A DNA stretch of 64,000 nt. It comes from Acetatifactor sp. (lineage in GTDB: Bacteria > Bacillota > Clostridia > Lachnospirales > Lachnospiraceae). The notes beneath the pieces are model-generated. The model did not search any database and was not told the origin of the DNA. It saw only the letters and a program-made list of their open reading frames with translations. The stretch lies in NCBI GenBank assembly GCA_024695935.1, contig JAILHH010000040.1, positions 1 through 64,000 of the forward strand. Reading direction: 5' to 3'. A program made the position numbers and the translations under genes. This document shows, one piece after another, positions 63,003 through 64,000 of this stretch (position 1 is the stretch's first letter; each line of letters begins with the position of its first letter).

Positions 63003-64000
63003 ATGAGAAACGGGTACTTTAGGATCGTGAACGCAGGGGGCGCCACCGGCATAAAGATTTATGTTCCCAAGGATGGCGGAGAACCGTTGCAGATCATGGA
63101 AGTGATGAATTATCTGAATACTCATTCCATTGATTATGATCTGAATGTTTTAAAACAGGCACTGGCTTCTGAGCAGGATTGTGTTTTCACCATAGCTGCC
63201 GCGCCGTGTCCCATAATAAATGAAACCTACAGTCTGACCATTGCCGAGGATAATATGTCGGCGACGGCCAGATTTTATGCGCCTTCAGAGGGGGGCAAGA
63301 GGATGCCTCTTCCGGAATTCATAGGCGATATGAGATACAAAAAGATCGTTTACGGTATAGTCATGGAAAATCTTCAGAACCATTTTATGGAGGAAGATTC
63401 CTATTGCACGGATATCATAGTAGCAAAGGGAATGCCTCCCGTACATGGTGAAGACGACAGGATCGAATACTATTTCAATACGGATATGCACATCAGACCT
63501 ACCATGAGAGAGGACGGATCCGTAGATTTTTATAATTTAAATAATATTAACCATTGCAAAGCAGATGAAGTTCTTGCTAAAATCATAAAGGCTAAAGACG
63601 GAGTGTACGGCACTTCCATCATTGGCCAGAAATTAAAGCCCAGAGATCAGAAACGCTGTGTTTTCAAACATGGTAACAATATCGCAATCTCGGAGGACGG
63701 TTTGACACTCACATCCATGGTGGATGGACATGTAATGCTTGTAAATGATCAGGTATTCGTCTCAGATGTCTATGAAGTGGAAAATGTGGATCTTTCCGTG
63801 GGAAATATCGATTACACCGGAAGCGTATCGGTCCACGGAAACGTGACATCGAACCTTATCGTAAAAGCCGGCGGAAATGTGATCATCAACGGAATCGTTG
63901 AGGGGGCGCAGATCATCGCAGGCGGTAATATCGTTATTGCCAGAGGCATGAACGGAATGGGTAAGGGAGTTTTGAAGGCAGGAGGCGATATAACTGCCAA
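63003..64000 (+). CDS. fapA: FapA/DUF342 polymerization-family protein (3' end outside window)
   Basis: First 332 residues. A poorly conserved N-terminal domain is followed (about 200 onward) by the FapA signature: GTSIIGQKLKPRD, VDGHVML, then Gly/Val repeats VHGNVTSNLIVKAGGNVIIN (20 residues) of a right-handed beta-helix. Homologues near sigD in Clostridia are annotated flagellar assembly protein A; the function is unproven. ATG at 63003 lies 12 bases after GGGGAAAGAG, and no other start is convincing. Confidence 0.85.
   Translation, partial: MRNGYFRIVNAGGATGIKIYVPKDGGEPLQIMEVMNYLNTHSIDYDLNVLKQALASEQDCVFTIAAAPCPIINETYSLTIAEDNMSATARFYAPSEGGKRMPLPEFIGDMRYKKIVYGIVMENLQNHFMEEDSYCTDIIVAKGMPPVHGEDDRIEYYFNTDMHIRPTMREDGSVDFYNLNNINHCKADEVLAKIIKAKDGVYGTSIIGQKLKPRDQKRCVFKHGNNIAISEDGLTLTSMVDGHVMLVNDQVFVSDVYEVENVDLSVGNIDYTGSVSVHGNVTSNLIVKAGGNVIINGIVEGAQIIAGGNIVIARGMNGMGKGVLKAGGDITA

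Overview
The window is about 64 kb of chromosome from a motile, low-to-moderate GC Firmicute. It most likely comes from a Lachnospiraceae-type clostridium (Butyrivibrio/Roseburia/Pseudobutyrivibrio relatives). The reasons are a Gram-positive PolC, CodY directly upstream of a single fla/che operon, FliY with CheC and CheD, strong AGGAGG-type ribosome binding sites with frequent TTG/GTG starts, and tandem LacI-sensor/GGDEF proteins. The genus is an inference; no rRNA is present to settle it.

Layout. 1-6.7 kb holds the 3' end of tpiA, an SH3 lipoprotein, two Nudix hydrolases, a pair of MATE efflux proteins, and a small acidic Cys-containing protein coupled to an alpha/beta hydrolase. 6.8-10.3 kb holds rpsT (minus strand, UUG start) divergent from lepA-hemW. 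10.3-15.4 kb holds an HD-domain regulator, pilT, comM and dprA (pilus retraction and DNA uptake/processing). 15.5-21.2 kb is ispG-polC, joined by an ATGA overlap. 21.2-22.1 kb is a gene-free stretch with an unusual 417-bp element: five ~74-bp tandem dyad units between two near-identical 24-bp palindromes that differ by a paired, structure-preserving change. A coding-like C-terminal remnant, a terminator and tRNA-Glu(CUC) follow. 22.3-31 kb holds a large lipoprotein with an apparently leaderless promoter, topA, two tandem periplasmic-binding-fold/GGDEF proteins, and codY.

31.3-64 kb is one co-directional motility operon of 37 genes, open at the right edge: flgBC-fliEFGHIJ-ylxF-like-fliK-flgD-TIGR02530 type-flgE-flbD-motAB-fliLMY-cheY-fliOPQR-flhBAFG-PilZ-cheBAWCD-small membrane protein-sigD-fapA. 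It encodes rod, hook, MS-ring, switch, export gate, stator, placement GTPases, the chemotaxis core and the flagellar sigma factor. The stator resembles Na+-type PomAB/MotPS. CheR, receptors, flagellin and anti-sigma FlgM are not in the window.

How it fits together. CodY (GTP/branched-chain amino acid sensing), two putative ligand-sensing diguanylate cyclases and a PilZ c-di-GMP receptor lie in or beside the motility operon. This suggests nutritional and c-di-GMP input to swimming. The least explained sequence is the palindrome-bounded array at 21266-21682.
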